From Nucisporomicrobium flavum (GTDB lineage Bacteria; Actinomycetota; Actinomycetes; Mycobacteriales; Micromonosporaceae), in contig NZ_JADMLH010000006.1 in the NCBI RefSeq assembly GCF_016464385.1, positions 186,001-250,000 on the forward strand: 64,000 nucleotides of DNA. The letters run 5' to 3'. Made by a program: the position numbers and the translations under genes. Below, in pieces: positions 24,520 through 33,711 of this stretch (positions are counted from its first letter, which is position 1; every line of letters starts with the position of its first letter). Below the pieces are notes generated by a model. It was not told the origin of the DNA and ran no database searches. It saw nothing but the letters and a program-made list of their open reading frames with translations.

Positions 24520-25416
24520 GCCGCCGCGGCGCGGGACGGAGTCGAGGGCCAGCGCCAGCGCGCCGATGAGCGGGGCGTCGTCGCTGAAGCGGGCCCGGGT
24601 CACCGTCGGCGGGAACGGCACGCACCGGCGTACTTCCTCCACCACCCGCGGCATGATGTGGTCCGCCGCCCCCAGCATGCCGCCGCCCACGACCACGCGT
24701 TCCGGGTCGAGCGTGACGCAGAGGTTGGCGATGGTCCGCGACAGCGTCCGGACGGCGTCCTCGAGCAGGCCGGCGACCGCCGGCTCGGAGCTCAGCCCGA
24801 ACAGGTCCTCGGCCGTGACGGGCCGGCCGAGCGCCGCCGTGCCGAGCCGGCCCAGCGCCGCGCCGGACACCCGGTCCTCCAGCGGGGCGTGCCCGTCCGC
24901 GAAGCACGGATCGGTGTCCCGGTCGCGCAGGTAGCCGATCTCCCCCGCCGCGCCGTGCGCGCCGGGCAGTACCCGGCCGCCGGCCACCAGGGCGACCGCG
25001 AGGCCGGTGCCGAGGTTGACGTAGAGGCCCACGCCGACCCCGCGCAGCGCGCCCCAGCGCAGCTCGGCGGCGGCCGCGGCGTTGACGTCGTTGTCGATGG
25101 CCACGGGGGCGTCGCCGAACTCCGCCCGCAGCATCGCGGGCAGGGCCATGCCCTCCCAGCCGGGCACGTTCGGGGCGAGGCGTACCCGGTCGTCGCGCAG
25201 CACCCCGAAGGTGGAGACCCCGACCGCGGCCGGGCCGGCGAGCAGGTCGCGCGCGGCGTCGAGGGTCCGCCGTACGGCCTGCAGCGCCCCGTCGGCGCCC
25301 AGGGTCCGCAGCCGCACCGTGGTCTCCGGGCGAGCGTCCGGGGACCCGACGACCGCGGTGCCCAGCGCGATCTTGGTCCCGCCGAAGTCGATGGCCAGGA
25401 CCCGACCGGCCGTCAC
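24511..25416 (-). CDS. ROK-family sugar kinase
   Basis: 301 aa from a GTG at 25416 (GTGA overlap with the permease stop). ATP site 'LAIDFGGTKIALG' at the N-terminus, catalytic Asp in 'AIDNDVNAAAAAE', 'LYVNLGTGLAVALV', and 'HGAAGEIGYL'. The zinc motif usual in ROK kinases (CxCGxxGCxE) is degenerate; only one Cys remains (DTDPCFADGHAPLED), so it may not bind zinc. It probably phosphorylates the sugar brought in by the ABC importer encoded upstream. Confidence 0.78.
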   Translation of the reverse strand: MTAGRVLAIDFGGTKIALGTAVVGSPDARPETTVRLRTLGADGALQAVRRTLDAARDLLAGPAAVGVSTFGVLRDDRVRLAPNVPGWEGMALPAMLRAEFGDAPVAIDNDVNAAAAAELRWGALRGVGVGLYVNLGTGLAVALVAGGRVLPGAHGAAGEIGYLRDRDTDPCFADGHAPLEDRVSGAALGRLGTAALGRPVTAEDLFGLSSEPAVAGLLEDAVRTLSRTIANLCVTLDPERVVVGGGMLGAADHIMPRVVEEVRRCVPFPPTVTRARFSDDAPLIGALALALDSVPRRGGSA

Positions 25417-26588
25417 CGGGGCTGACCCCGGCGCGCCAGCGAGTCCACGGCGACCGCGACGGCCAGGACCGCGGCGGTGACCATGTACCGCACCGACGAG
25501 TTCACGTTGAGCAGCAGCATCCCGTTGGTGATGGCCTGGATGACGAGGATGCCGAGCAGGGCTGCGTACGCACGCCCGCGGCCGCCGAACAGCGACGTGC
25601 CGCCGATGACCGCCGCGGCGATCGCCATGAGCAGCGTGTCGCTGCCGCCCGAGCTCTGGTTCACGGCCACCAGGCGGCTGGCGGCCAGGATGCCCCCGGC
25701 GGCGGCCAGGACCGAGGCCAGCGCGAAGGCGATCATCCGGATCCGGGTCACGTTGATGCCCGCGCGCCGGGCCGCCTCCGCGTTGCCGCCGACGGCGTAC
25801 ATGTGGCGGCCGAAGACCGTGTGCTGCAGGACCAGGTCCAGGACGACCGCGAGGGCGGCGAAGATGACCAGCAGCAGCGGTACGCCGCGGTCGGCCGAGA
25901 GCACGGTCACGACGGCGGCCAGGGCGAGCGCGAGCCCGCCCAGGCGCAGGGCGAGGCCGGCGACGGAGGCCACCGGGAGCCCGGCCGCGCGCCGCAGCCG
26001 GCGGTTCACGAGCGCGTACGCCGTGCGCACCGCGACGATCAGCACCACGGCCGGCCAGGCGACGCCCGGGGACAGCCACGTGTCGCTGAGCTTCGCCAGG
26101 AGGCCGTCGAACGGCAGGTTGATCGTCCCGCCGCTGCCCAGCAGGTACAGCATGAGGCCCTGCCAGCCGATCAGCCCGGCCAGCGTGACGACGAACGACG
26201 GCATGCCGAGCCGGGTGAACATCCAGCCGTGCACCAGCCCGATCAGGGCCGCACCGGCCAGCGCGACCGCGATCGCGGCGAGCGGCGGCCAGCCCCGGTG
26301 CACGGCCAGGATGGTCATGATCGTCGCGGACAGCCCGCTGACCGAGCCGGCCGACAGGTCGATCTCGCCGAGCAGCATCACCATGATGACGCCCAGGGCG
26401 ATGGTGCCGGTGGCGGCCATCTGCATCGCGAGGTTGGTGAGGTTCTCGGCGGACAGGAAGCGGTCGTTCAGCGAGCCGAAGACCGCGGCGATCACCACCA
26501 GCCCGGCGACGACCGGCCAGGCGCCGACATCGGCCCGGCCCGTACGGCGCGGATGCAACGGCCGGCGCAGCAGCGCGAGCGTGCTCAT
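25413..26588 (-). CDS. ABC sugar importer, permease (ribose/xylose type)
   Basis: 391 aa with about ten membrane helices. It belongs to the RbsC/XylH branched permease family: 'GVIMVLLGEIDLSAGSVSGL' near helix 3 is the family signature, and 'GINVTRIRMIAFALASVLAA' and 'AAAVIGGTSLFGGRGRAYAA' are the EAA-like and C-terminal motifs. It starts with an ATGA overlap on the ATPase stop, so the transporter genes are tightly coupled. Confidence 0.85.
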   Translation of the reverse strand: MSTLALLRRPLHPRRTGRADVGAWPVVAGLVVIAAVFGSLNDRFLSAENLTNLAMQMAATGTIALGVIMVMLLGEIDLSAGSVSGLSATIMTILAVHRGWPPLAAIAVALAGAALIGLVHGWMFTRLGMPSFVVTLAGLIGWQGLMLYLLGSGGTINLPFDGLLAKLSDTWLSPGVAWPAVVLIVAVRTAYALVNRRLRRAAGLPVASVAGLALRLGGLALALAAVVTVLSADRGVPLLLVIFAALAVVLDLVLQHTVFGRHMYAVGGNAEAARRAGINVTRIRMIAFALASVLAAAGGILAASRLVAVNQSSGGSDTLLMAIAAAVIGGTSLFGGRGRAYAALLGILVIQAITNGMLLLNVNSSVRYMVTAAVLAVAVAVDSLARRGQPR

Positions 26589-27343
26589 GCCTTCCCCTCA
26601 CCGGTGGACCCCGGCGATCCGGCGAGCGCCACGCCTCCGGTGATCGCCGCCACGACGGCCTCCGGGGTGGAGTCGGCGGTGCGGAACTCCCCCGCGTTGC
26701 GGCCGAGCCGCAGCACCACGATGCGGTCGCTGGTGGCCCGGACGTCGGCGAGGTTGTGCGAGATGACCATGACGGCGAGCCCGCGGTCGCGCAGGCGCCG
26801 GATCAGCTGGAGCACCTGGGCGGTCTGCTCCACGCCGAGCGCGGCCGTCGGCTCGTCGAGGATCACGACCTTCGGCTCCCCGACCAGGGCCCGCGCGATG
26901 GCGACCGACTGGCGCTGGCCGCCGGAGAGCATGGCGACCGGCACCCGGATGTCCGGGATCCGGACGTCCAGCGAGGCGAGCAGGTCCCGGGCCGCCCGTT
27001 CCATCCGGATGGGACGCAGGACCGACCAGCGCCGCCGCTCGTCGCCGAGGAACAGGTTCGCGACCACGTCCAGGTTCTCGCACAGCGCGAGGTCCTGGTG
27101 GACGGTCGCGATGCCGAGGCGGCGCGCGTCGTGCGGTGAGCTCAAGCGCACCGGGCGGCCGTCCTGCTCGACCGCGCCCTCGTCCGGGGTGACGACCCCG
27201 GAGAGCACCTTGACCAGCGTGGACTTTCCGGCACCGTTGTCGCCGACGAGCGCGACGACCTCGCCGGGCCGCAGGTCCAGGCTCACCCCACCGAGGGCCT
27301 GGACCGCGCCGTACCGCTTCGTGACCGATCGGGCGGACAGCAT
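26585..27343 (-). CDS. ABC sugar importer, ATP-binding subunit (single domain)
   Basis: 252 aa. Walker A 'GDNGAGKSTLVK', signature 'LSGGQRQSVAIARAL', Walker B 'VVILDEPTAAL', switch His in 'VISHNLADV'. Most ribose/xylose importer ATPases are about 500-aa double proteins; this one has a single ATPase domain, as in FrcA-type systems, and must dimerise. Its ATG overlaps the binding-protein TAA by 1 nt. Confidence 0.86.
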   Translation of the reverse strand: MLSARSVTKRYGAVQALGGVSLDLRPGEVVALVGDNGAGKSTLVKVLSGVVTPDEGAVEQDGRPVRLSSPHDARRLGIATVHQDLALCENLDVVANLFLGDERRRWSVLRPIRMERAARDLLASLDVRIPDIRVPVAMLSGGQRQSVAIARALVGEPKVVILDEPTAALGVEQTAQVLQLIRRLRDRGLAVMVISHNLADVRATSDRIVVLRLGRNAGEFRTADSTPEAVVAAITGGVALAGSPGSTGEGKA

Positions 27344-28425
27344 TATTGAATGCCCTGTCGCGCGCAGGCCGCCTTGACGGCTCCCGTACAGATGTCGGCC
27401 GGTTTGTAGAAGCCGTCCTTCACGATCGTGTCCTTGATCTTGTCGGCGGTCACCGGGATCGGGTCGAGCAGGTACGCCGGGATCTGCGCCGTACCGTTGT
27501 CGACCTTCGCCGGCGCGCTGGGCTTCTCGCCACGGACGGTCCCGACGGCCAGTTGCGCCGCCTGCTCCGCCTCCGTACGGATGTCCAGATAGATCGTCAT
27601 GTGCTGCTCGCCGGTCAGGATCCGTTGCACCGCCGCGAGTTCGGCGTCCTGGCCGGTGATCGGCGGGACGGTGGTGTAGCCGGCGCGCTTCATCGCCGCG
27701 ATGGCCCCACCGGCCATGCCGTCGTTGGCGGAGAGGACCCCGACGATCGAGTCACGGCCGAGCGCGGTGATCGACTGCTCCATCTCCTGCTGGGCCTTGT
27801 CCGGGCTCCAGTCCGGGGTGTCGAACTCGCGCCCGATCTTCACCTTGCCGTCGAGCACGTGGTGCGCGCCGGCCTTGTAGTCGGCCGAGCTCGGGTCGGT
27901 CGGCGCCCCGTTGAGCATCACGATCTGCCCCTTGGCGGTGGTGCCCGCCTTGCCGAGCGCGTCCAGCAGGGCCTGGCCCTGCATCTCGCCGACCCGGACG
28001 TTGTTGAAGGAGACGTAGTAGTCGTACTCGATGCCGGAGATGAGCCGGTCGTACGCGATGACCGGCACCTTCGCCCGCTTGGCCTGGTTGACCAGGGGCG
28101 CGACGGCGCCGGCGTCCACGGCGTCGAGGACGAGGACGTCCGCGCCCTGCGTCAGCGCCGCCTCGACCTGCTGTTGCTGTTTGGCGGCGTCCTGGTCGGC
28201 ATTGGAGTACAGCAGCTTGCACTCGGCGCACAGCGCCTTGACCTTGGCCTCGAACAGCGGCCGGTCGAACGCCTCGTAGCGGGTGGTCTTGGACTCGGGG
28301 AGGAAGAGGGCGATCGTCGGCGCCTCCTTCCCGCCCGTGGCGGCGTCGGAGTCGTCCGCGGTGCCGCAGGCACTGACGAGGACGACGGCGGTGGCGGCGA
28401 GTGCGGCGAACCTTCTGGCTCTCAC
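27343..28425 (-). CDS. Sugar-binding lipoprotein of the ABC importer
   Basis: 360 aa from a GTG at 28425 with AAAGAGGTG upstream. Lipoprotein signal: 'RARRF' then a hydrophobic stretch and lipobox 'LVSAC' (Cys near residue 18). The mature part is a type I periplasmic-binding fold of the XylF/RbsB group ('IALFLPESKTTRYEAFDRPL', 'VLVLDAVDAGAVAPLVNQAK', 'VPVIAYDRLISG', 'GVLSANDGMAGGAIAAMKRA'). 'SANDGMA' and 'YDRLI' resemble xylose/arabinose-type binders; the exact sugar is not determined. It ends in TAA, rare in this window. Confidence 0.84.
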   Translation of the reverse strand: MRARRFAALAATAVVLVSACGTADDSDAATGGKEAPTIALFLPESKTTRYEAFDRPLFEAKVKALCAECKLLYSNADQDAAKQQQQVEAALTQGADVLVLDAVDAGAVAPLVNQAKRAKVPVIAYDRLISGIEYDYYVSFNNVRVGEMQGQALLDALGKAGTTAKGQIVMLNGAPTDPSSADYKAGAHHVLDGKVKIGREFDTPDWSPDKAQQEMEQSITALGRDSIVGVLSANDGMAGGAIAAMKRAGYTTVPPITGQDAELAAVQRILTGEQHMTIYLDIRTEAEQAAQLAVGTVRGEKPSAPAKVDNGTAQIPAYLLDPIPVTADKIKDTIVKDGFYKPADICTGAVKAACARQGIQ

Positions 28426-28484
28426 GGGCACCTCTTTCCCAGGGGTATGACGAGCATCGTGGGCCATCGGACGGCGCTTGGCAA

Positions 28485-28516
28485 TGACCTTTACTAAATT
28501 CGTGAGTGACCTTTAC
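28485..28516. promoter_or_regulatory. Direct repeats TGACCTTTAC, ROK repressor sites
   Basis: Two identical 10-mers (28485-28494 and 28507-28516), starts 22 bp apart (two helical turns), in the gap between the binding-protein gene and the divergent ROK repressor. They sit 59 nt from one start and 24 nt from the other. AT-rich DNA with TTTACTAAAT around them could hold the promoters. Confidence 0.6.
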
Positions 28517-28540
28517 GAACGGCTGTGGCAGCCTGATGAC

Positions 28541-29755
28541 GTGCAGAACAGCGCGACGGCCAGTACGACGGCGGTTCTCCGGGTGATGAACGAACGCGCC
28601 GTGTTCGCGGAGGTCTTCCGGCTCGGGAAGGCGTCCCGCCCTGAGCTCGCTCGGATCACCGGGCTGTCGAAGCCCACCGTCGCGGTCGCCCTCACCAACC
28701 TCGAGGACGCGGGGCTGCTGCGTCAGGTCGGGCTGCGGGCCGGGCCGGCCGGGCGCTCCGCGCTGCTGTACGAGCCCCGCCCGGAAGCCGGGTACGTGCT
28801 GGCCGTGGACATCGGCCGGGCCTTCGTCCGGACCGCCCTGGCCGACCTGGTCGGCGACATCGTGGCGCGCAAGGAGGAGCCGTCCCACGGGGTACGCAAC
28901 CGCGACCTCGTCGCCCAGCTGACCCGGCTCGCCGACGAGCTGGCCGCAACGGCGGGCATCAAGCGGACCGACATCACGCTCGCCGTGTTCGGCACGCCGG
29001 GCATCCACGACAAGACGAGCGGATCGCTGCACCTGGCGCCGAACCTGCCCGGCTGGGAACGGCGCGACAGCGTGGCCCGGCTGGCCGACGTCGCCGGGGC
29101 CACGTACGTGGTGGAGAACGACGCCGACCTCGCCGCGATCGGTGAGGCCACGTACGGGCTGGGCCGCGGCGTCCGGCACTTCGTCTACGTGTCGATCGGC
29201 ACGGGCACCGGCATGGGCATCGTCATCGACGGCAAGCTGTACCGCGGGTTCCGCGGTGCCGCCGGCGAGATCGGCTACCTGCCCGTGGGCGACGGCGACC
29301 CGCTGCTGGACCGGCCGGGCACCCGCCAGCGGGGCATGTTCGAGTCGGTCGCGTCGGCCGGCGCGCTGGTCGCGACGTCACGGCGGCTCGGCATGCCGGA
29401 CGCGACCACCGCCAAGGACGTGTTCGACGCCGCCCGCGCCGGCGACGAGGCGGCCGTGCGCACGGTGCAGCGCGAGATCGACCACCTGGGCCGCGCGCTG
29501 GCCGGGGTGACCGCGGTCCTGGACCCCGAGCTCGTCGTGCTCGGCGGCGGGGTCGGCGGCCACGCCGGCGACCTGCTCACCGGTCCGCTGCTCGAGCGGC
29601 TGCGCAGCCTGGTCGCGCTGGACCCGCCCCGGATCGAGGTGTCCACGCTGGGCACCGACGCCGTCCTGCTCGGCGGCCTGGCGTCCGGGCTGAACGCCGC
29701 CCGCGACCTGGCCCTGGACCGGGCCGGCGGCCTCAGCCGGTCCGCGCCGACGTGA
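28541..29755 (+). CDS. ROK-family transcriptional repressor
   Basis: 404 aa from the GTG at 28541 (MQNSATASTT). An upstream-extended frame from 28478 would be translated across the direct repeats and is rejected. N-terminal winged helix at about 20-80 ('ASRPELARITGLSKPTVAVA', 'LEDAGLLRQVG'), then a ROK sugar-binding domain ('VLAVDIGRAFVRTAL', 'ENDADLAAIGEA', 'YVSIGTGTGMGIVIDG', 'FRGAAGEIGYLP'). The zinc Cys cluster is absent. It is divergent from the sugar importer and most likely represses it until sugar binds. It overlaps the flavodoxin gene tail to tail by 23 nt. Confidence 0.82.
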   Translation: MQNSATASTTAVLRVMNERAVFAEVFRLGKASRPELARITGLSKPTVAVALTNLEDAGLLRQVGLRAGPAGRSALLYEPRPEAGYVLAVDIGRAFVRTALADLVGDIVARKEEPSHGVRNRDLVAQLTRLADELAATAGIKRTDITLAVFGTPGIHDKTSGSLHLAPNLPGWERRDSVARLADVAGATYVVENDADLAAIGEATYGLGRGVRHFVYVSIGTGTGMGIVIDGKLYRGFRGAAGEIGYLPVGDGDPLLDRPGTRQRGMFESVASAGALVATSRRLGMPDATTAKDVFDAARAGDEAAVRTVQREIDHLGRALAGVTAVLDPELVVLGGGVGGHAGDLLTGPLLERLRSLVALDPPRIEVSTLGTDAVLLGGLASGLNAARDLALDRAGGLSRSAPT

Positions 29756-30242
29756 TCTCGGCGGCGATGCCGCGCGCCCAGGCGCGGACCCGGTCCGGGT
29801 TGCGGAAGTCGCCGGAGTGGCCCTCGCGCTCCATCCGGCGCGCGACGAAGCCCAGCCAGCCGTGCGCCTCGGTGGTCATCCGGCCGCCGAACGTCACGTG
29901 CCCCCGCGCCTGGAGCAGGTGCATGGCCACCTCGGCCTGATGGTTGGGCGGCAGCTCGGTGTCGTCCGCCGTGTGGTCCAGCGGGCCGCTGCTGAACAGC
30001 CACACCGGACGGCCCGCGAACCGGCCGGAGAACCGGTTGGCGAACTTGCGGGCGTCGGCGTGCCAGCCGGCCGCGTACATCGCGGCACCGAGCACGAGTG
30101 CCTCGTAACCGTCCACATCATCCACCGCGTCGGCCGCGGACAACCGGACGTCGAGCCCGGCGGCCTTCAGCTCCTCGGCTATCCAGCCGGCTATCTCGGC
30201 GGTCGATCCGCCGGTTGATCCGTACGCGACCAGCACAGTCAT
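29733..30242 (-). CDS. Flavodoxin-domain protein
   Basis: 169 aa from the ATG at 30242. FMN phosphate loop 'VAYGSTGGSTAEIAG' at residues 4-18, then 'YEALVLGAAMYAAGWHADAR' and 'RPVWLFSSGPLD', matching the flavodoxin/HemG-like menaquinone-dependent protoporphyrinogen-oxidase type group seen in actinobacteria. It is translationally coupled (ATGA) to the NMO/PfaD-like flavoenzyme upstream and may hand it electrons. It is part of the lipid island by position. Confidence 0.75.
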   Translation of the reverse strand: MTVLVAYGSTGGSTAEIAGWIAEELKAAGLDVRLSAADAVDDVDGYEALVLGAAMYAAGWHADARKFANRFSGRFAGRPVWLFSSGPLDHTADDTELPPNHQAEVAMHLLQARGHVTFGGRMTTEAHGWLGFVARRMEREGHSGDFRNPDRVRAWARGIAAEITSARTG

Positions 30243-31702
30243 CGCTGTTCCCCCTCCGGGCCGAGCAGGTAGGCCACCACGTCGGCGGCGCGGTACGTCC
30301 CCCGGCCGCCCGGCCGCCGCCGCAGCAGCTCCCGTACGCCGGTGAAGTCGGTCCCGGCGGTGATCACCGGGGGTTCCGTGTAGTCGTGGGCGCGCCGCTG
30401 GGCGAAGCCGGCGGCCGCCATCAGCCCGTTGCACAGGCACCTGCGCCCGACCGTGTTGGCCTCGCGGCCGTCGCCGTGGCCCCGGTACATGGCCACGGGC
30501 TCCGCGGGGCAGCGGTAACCGACCGAGCCGTCGGGCTTGCGGTACGGCGTCCGCAGCACGCCGAGGTCGCAGAGGCGTTCCCGGGCGGCGTACACGTCGT
30601 CGTCGGCGAGGGTGCCGGGCAGCTGCACCACCTTGAACGGGAACCCGGTCGGTGAGGTACGGGCGTCGGTGCGGACGGGCACCTCCCCGCGGCCCGCCAG
30701 CTCGAGCACGCGGCGCTTCCACTCGGGGGCCATGCCGGACTCCTCGCAGTACGCGAAGGCGGTGCCCACCTGCACGCCGGTCGCGCCCGCCGACACCGCC
30801 CGGGCCACGCCCGCCGGGGTGCCGTACGAGCCCGCCATCCAGAAGGGCAACCCGACCCGGGACATCGACGCGGGATCGACGACGTCCCGCGCGTCGTACA
30901 CGAGCTGACCGGTGTCGTCCAGCCGGCGCGGGCCGCGTGGCGGCGCGTTGTGCCCGCCGGCCTCGAAGCCCTCCACGACGAAGCCGTCGGGCCGGGTGGC
31001 GGGGTTCGCGGCCAGCGCCTCGGCGAGGTCGACGGAGGCGACGATAGCGTCGAAGCGGGGCCGCCGCGGTGGGTGCCGGCCCGCCGGTGCGTACGCGCGC
31101 GGGTCGAAGCGGATGGCGTGCTCGCCGTCGGTGGACGTGGCACCCTGCACCCGGACCGGCAGCTCGACCGGCTGGTTCCCGGCCAGGCCGTCCAGCAGCG
31201 CGGGCAGGTCGGCCGGGTTCCCGGCGCCCATCAGTACGTGGTCGACGCCGGCGAGCATCGCGCCGTAGCAGGCGAACGGGATCGGCAGCTCGATCTTGCG
31301 CAGGTAGTTGATGCCCACCGGGCCGTCGTGACCCTCCTTGGCCAGGAACACCTCGGCGAAGTTCGCGGCGATGGTGAGTTCGGCGAGGGCGCGCGACGGC
31401 TGCAGGCTGAAGCGCAGCACCGGCCGGAACGGCGCCGAGGCGTCCTTGCCACCGGCGACGTAGTACGTCCGCAGGATCCGCTCCGCGACGCCCGGCACCG
31501 GGAAATGGGCCAGCGCCCGGCGCATCTCCCCGCCGAGGTCGCCCAGTTGCAGCCGGCGGGCGCAGACCAGCTCCAGCGCGGTGCCGGACACCACCCCCAG
31601 CTGGCCGGTCAGCGACACGGCGCGGGCCAGCCGCCAGTCGGAGATCGCCACACCCATACCGCCCTGGATGATTCGGGGACCGGGAGCTGGACTGTTCATC
31701 AT
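30239..31702 (-). CDS. FMN-dependent NMO/PfaD/FabK-superfamily enzyme, candidate trans enoyl reductase
   Basis: 487 aa from the ATG at 31702 (MMNSPAPGPRIIQGGMGVAI), preceded by GGGAGGACGAG. It has a TIM-barrel FMN fold: 'IIQGGMGVAISDWRLARAVS', 'GFVVEGFEAGGHNAPPRGPR', 'AGSYGTPAGVARAVSAGATG', and a C-terminal 'VGRRCLCNGLMAAAG'. The superfamily contains nitronate monooxygenase, the FabK enoyl reductase and PfaD, the trans enoyl reductase of PUFA and polyketide synthases. The nearby 2,610-aa synthase has no enoyl-reductase domain, so a PfaD-like role is attractive but inferred; plain nitronate monooxygenase remains possible. It is divergent from etfB. Confidence 0.65.
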   Translation of the reverse strand: MMNSPAPGPRIIQGGMGVAISDWRLARAVSLTGQLGVVSGTALELVCARRLQLGDLGGEMRRALAHFPVPGVAERILRTYYVAGGKDASAPFRPVLRFSLQPSRALAELTIAANFAEVFLAKEGHDGPVGINYLRKIELPIPFACYGAMLAGVDHVLMGAGNPADLPALLDGLAGNQPVELPVRVQGATSTDGEHAIRFDPRAYAPAGRHPPRRPRFDAIVASVDLAEALAANPATRPDGFVVEGFEAGGHNAPPRGPRRLDDTGQLVYDARDVVDPASMSRVGLPFWMAGSYGTPAGVARAVSAGATGVQVGTAFAYCEESGMAPEWKRRVLELAGRGEVPVRTDARTSPTGFPFKVVQLPGTLADDDVYAARERLCDLGVLRTPYRKPDGSVGYRCPAEPVAMYRGHGDGREANTVGRRCLCNGLMAAAGFAQRRAHDYTEPPVITAGTDFTGVRELLRRRPGGRGTYRAADVVAYLLGPEGEQR

Positions 31703-31830
31703 CTCGTCCTCCCATCGCCGGGGGGCCGGCCCGTGGCGCTGCCGGGTCCGACCGAGCCTCCTGCGGAACGGCCGGGTCCGCCAGTGCCGTTGGACCCCCT
31801 CCCGGCACCGAAGCCCCGCGCGGGAAGTCA

Positions 31831-31918
31831 AGGGGTCCCCTGGCACTGTCATGCGGGACCTCAGCGCCTGCAGTTGATCGACATTCGTCTCTACGGTCCG
31901 TAGTCAGAGACCATCAAC
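31831..31918. promoter_or_regulatory. Divergent promoter region with nested palindromes before the lipid operon
   Basis: In the 232-nt gap between the NMO/PfaD-like gene and etfB: AGGGG-T-CCCCT at 31831-31841, CTACGG-T-CCGTAG at 31891-31903, and outer arms GTTGAT (31873-31878) and ATCAAC (31913-31918) nearly centred on the second palindrome. These look like operators for a dimeric regulator that would switch both arms. No regulator gene is adjacent. Confidence 0.5.
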
Positions 31919-31934
31919 TCGCGGGCGGTACGCC

Positions 31935-32714
31935 ATGAAGATCGCAGTGCTGATCAAGTATGTTCCGGAGGCGACGGCGGCCTGGCGCTTCGCCGGCGAC
32001 CACGCGCTCGACCGCGACAGCGTCGACGGCCGGCTGTCCGAATTGGACGAGTACGCCGTCGAGCAGGCGCTCCGGCTCGCCGAGGCGGGCGCCGCCACCG
32101 AGATCGGCTATCTGACGATGGGGCCGCCCCGGGCCGTCGACGCGGTGCGCAAGGCCCTCGCCATGGGCGGCGACCGCGCGGTGCACGTCCTCGACGACGC
32201 GCTGCACGGCACCGACGCCGCCGGCACCTCGCTGGTCCTCGCCGCCGCGCTGCGCCGGATGGAGGCCGACCTGGTCGTCTGCGGCATGGCCTCCACCGAC
32301 GCCGAGATGGCGGTGCTGCCGGCCATGGTGGCCGAGCGGCTGGGGATCACCGCGGTGGTGAACGCCGCCGCGCTGCGGGTCGAGGACTCCACCATCGTCG
32401 CCGAGCGCGACACCGACGACGCGACCGAGGAGGTCGTCGCGCCGCTGCCCGCACTCGTGTCGGTCACCGACCGTTCCGGCGAGGCCCGGTACCCGTCCTT
32501 CAAGGGCATCGTCGCCGCCAAGAAGAAGCCGGTCACCACCTGGACGCTGGCGGACCTGGGCATCGAGCCCGGGCGGGTCGGCAGCGCGGGCGCCGCCACG
32601 CAGGTGCTGGCGGTCCGGCCCAGCCCGCCGCGGGAGGCGGGCACGGTCATCACCGACGAGGGCGACGCCGCCGCACGGCTGGCCGACTTCCTCGCCGCCA
32701 ACAAGCTTCTGTAA
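31935..32714 (+). CDS. etfB: Electron transfer flavoprotein beta subunit
   Basis: 259 aa. ETF-beta fold: N-terminal '[13 protein letters not shown]', '[20 protein letters not shown]', '[16 protein letters not shown]', AMP-site-side '[20 protein letters not shown]', and C-terminal '[17 protein letters not shown]', the ETF-beta recognition loop region. With EtfA it carries electrons from acyl-CoA dehydrogenases to the quinone pool. It is the first gene of the six-gene lipid operon on this strand. Confidence 0.9.
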   Translation: MKIAVLIKYVPEATAAWRFAGDHALDRDSVDGRLSELDEYAVEQALRLAEAGAATEIGYLTMGPPRAVDAVRKALAMGGDRAVHVLDDALHGTDAAGTSLVLAAALRRMEADLVVCGMASTDAEMAVLPAMVAERLGITAVVNAAALRVEDSTIVAERDTDDATEEVVAPLPALVSVTDRSGEARYPSFKGIVAAKKKPVTTWTLADLGIEPGRVGSAGAATQVLAVRPSPPREAGTVITDEGDAAARLADFLAANKLL

Positions 32715-32737
32715 GACACGAGCCCTTGGAGGCTGCG

Positions 32738-33706
32738 GTGAGCACAGTCCTGGTCCTCGTCCAGCATGACGACGGGGTCATCCGAAAGCCCAGCCTGGAA
32801 CTGCTGGCGCTGGCCCGCCGGCTGGGCGACCCCGCGGCCGTCGTGCACGGCGACGCGGGCGAGGCGCTGATCGACGCGCTGGGCCGGCACGGCGCCACGA
32901 CCGTGTACGCGGTCACGCCGCCCGAGCCGGCCGCGTACCGGCCCGTGGTCGAGGCCATGGCCGTGGCGCAGATCGCCGCCCGTACCGCGCCGGCCGCCGT
33001 GCTGGTCACCTCGGGGCCCGGTGGCACCGAGGTCGCGGCCCGGGTCGCGGTCAAGCTCGACGGCGGCATCATCACCGACGCGACGCAGGTGCGTGCCGGC
33101 GCCGACGGCCCGGTCGCGACCCAGTCGGTGTTCGCGGGGACCTGGCTCGTGGAGGGCCGGGTGAGCCGGGGCACGCCGGTCATCACCGTACGGCCCAACG
33201 CCGTCACGCCCGAGCCGGTGGCCGTGCCGGTGCGGCCGGTCGTCGAGCGGGTCGAGCTCGCCGAGCCGGTACCGGCCGCGGTCCCCCGCGTGGTGTCCTC
33301 GCGTCCGAAGGCGTCGACCGGACGGCCGGAGCTGACCGAGGCCGCCGTGGTGGTGGCCGGCGGCCGCGGGGTGGGGTCCGCCGAGGGCTTCGCGCTGATC
33401 GAGCGCCTGGCCGACGTGCTCGGCGGCGCCGTCGGTGCGTCCCGGGCCGTCACCGACCTGACCTGGTGCCCGCACGAGCTGCAGATCGGGCAGACCGGCA
33501 AGACGGTCGCCCCGCAGCTCTACCTGGCCGGCGGCATCTCCGGGGCGATCCAGCACCGGGCCGGCATGCAGGGCTCCCGGACGATCGTGGCGATCAACAA
33601 GGACCCGAAGGCGCCGATCTTCCAGGTCGCCGACTTCGGGGTGGTGGGCGACCTGCATACCGTGCTGCCGGCCCTGATCGACGAGATCGCCAGGCGCAGA
33701 GGCTGA
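32738..33706 (+). CDS. etfA: Electron transfer flavoprotein alpha subunit
   Basis: 322 aa from the GTG at 32738, with TTGGAGG 6 nt upstream. The C-terminal FAD domain is typical: '[20 protein letters not shown]', '[11 protein letters not shown]', '[20 protein letters not shown]' and '[20 protein letters not shown]'. It holds the FAD that accepts electrons from the acyl-CoA dehydrogenase encoded two genes on and passes them to the EtfD-like protein encoded next. Confidence 0.9.
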   Translation: MSTVLVLVQHDDGVIRKPSLELLALARRLGDPAAVVHGDAGEALIDALGRHGATTVYAVTPPEPAAYRPVVEAMAVAQIAARTAPAAVLVTSGPGGTEVAARVAVKLDGGIITDATQVRAGADGPVATQSVFAGTWLVEGRVSRGTPVITVRPNAVTPEPVAVPVRPVVERVELAEPVPAAVPRVVSSRPKASTGRPELTEAAVVVAGGRGVGSAEGFALIERLADVLGGAVGASRAVTDLTWCPHELQIGQTGKTVAPQLYLAGGISGAIQHRAGMQGSRTIVAINKDPKAPIFQVADFGVVGDLHTVLPALIDEIARRRG

Positions 33707-33711
33707 CGGCG

